NCBI GenBank assembly: GCA_002353205.1
Contig: DEJE01000004.1
Location: 1-31,019 of the forward strand
Reading direction: 5' to 3'
Source: Prevotella sp. UBA2756
GTDB lineage: Bacteria > Bacteroidota > Bacteroidia > Bacteroidales > Bacteroidaceae
DNA length: 31,019 bases
Numbering within the stretch: position 1 is the stretch's first letter; the number at the start of each line of letters is the position of its first letter. The notes under the pieces were generated by a model, which saw nothing but the letters and a program-made list of their open reading frames with translations, made no database searches and had not been told where the DNA came from. This document shows positions 30,950 to 31,019 of the stretch, piece by piece. The translations under genes were made by a program, and so were the position numbers.

Positions 30950-31019
30950 AACAAAAAAATGAATGCACAATAATTCTAAAAGCCATCCACAGGTATGGAC
31001 TGTCTTGTACTGAAATAGG

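Overview
The window looks like chromosomal DNA of a member of the Bacteroidota, most likely Prevotella or a close relative (Prevotellaceae). Four things point there: promoters of the Bacteroidetes type (-33 TTTG and -7 TAnnTTTG), a near absence of Shine-Dalgarno sequences, Bacteroidetes-type YidC and SecA, and a type IX secretion (T9SS) type-B sorting domain. I see no rRNA, tRNA, CRISPR array, insertion sequence or phage gene. The DNA is mostly conserved housekeeping sequence with several little-studied envelope genes between.

Layout. Positions 1-495 hold no gene but contain tandem repeats and a clear promoter. Positions 496-10536 are a co-directional run: yidC, a DUF1846 (UPF0371) gene, a secreted S9 dipeptidyl-peptidase of the DPP5 type, two tandem MFS transporters resembling animal MFSD1, and a YhcC/YtqA-type radical SAM gene that overlaps the second transporter by four bases. 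A GldB-like lipoprotein gene (10564-11382) is on the minus strand and diverges from a secreted DUF4861-like gene that ends at a strong terminator. Then come a small secreted PKD plus T9SS-sorting-domain protein, uvrA, a DUF4105 membrane protein, an alkaline-phosphatase-fold protein that has lost its catalytic residues, secA and an orphan ABC ATPase. From about 23796 to 30740 there is a complete glycine cleavage unit: lplA, gcvT, gcvH, gcvPA, gcvPB and lpdA, behind a well-formed promoter whose -33 box lies inside a terminator hairpin. The last 280 bases carry a second tandem array of the same 22-bp repeat type found at the left end.

How the genes fit together. YidC and SecA are inner-membrane insertion and export factors. 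The DPP5-like peptidase would release dipeptides in the periplasm, and the two MFSD1-like carriers downstream are plausible dipeptide importers; this is the most attractive functional hypothesis in the window. The DUF4105 protein and the phosphatase-like pseudoenzyme are eight bases apart and probably work together at the envelope. In the glycine cleavage cluster, LplA lipoylates GcvH, GcvPA/GcvPB decarboxylate glycine onto the lipoyl arm, GcvT transfers the methylene group to tetrahydrofolate, and LpdA reoxidises the arm.

All family assignments come from reading the protein sequences and recalling family motifs. No database search was run.
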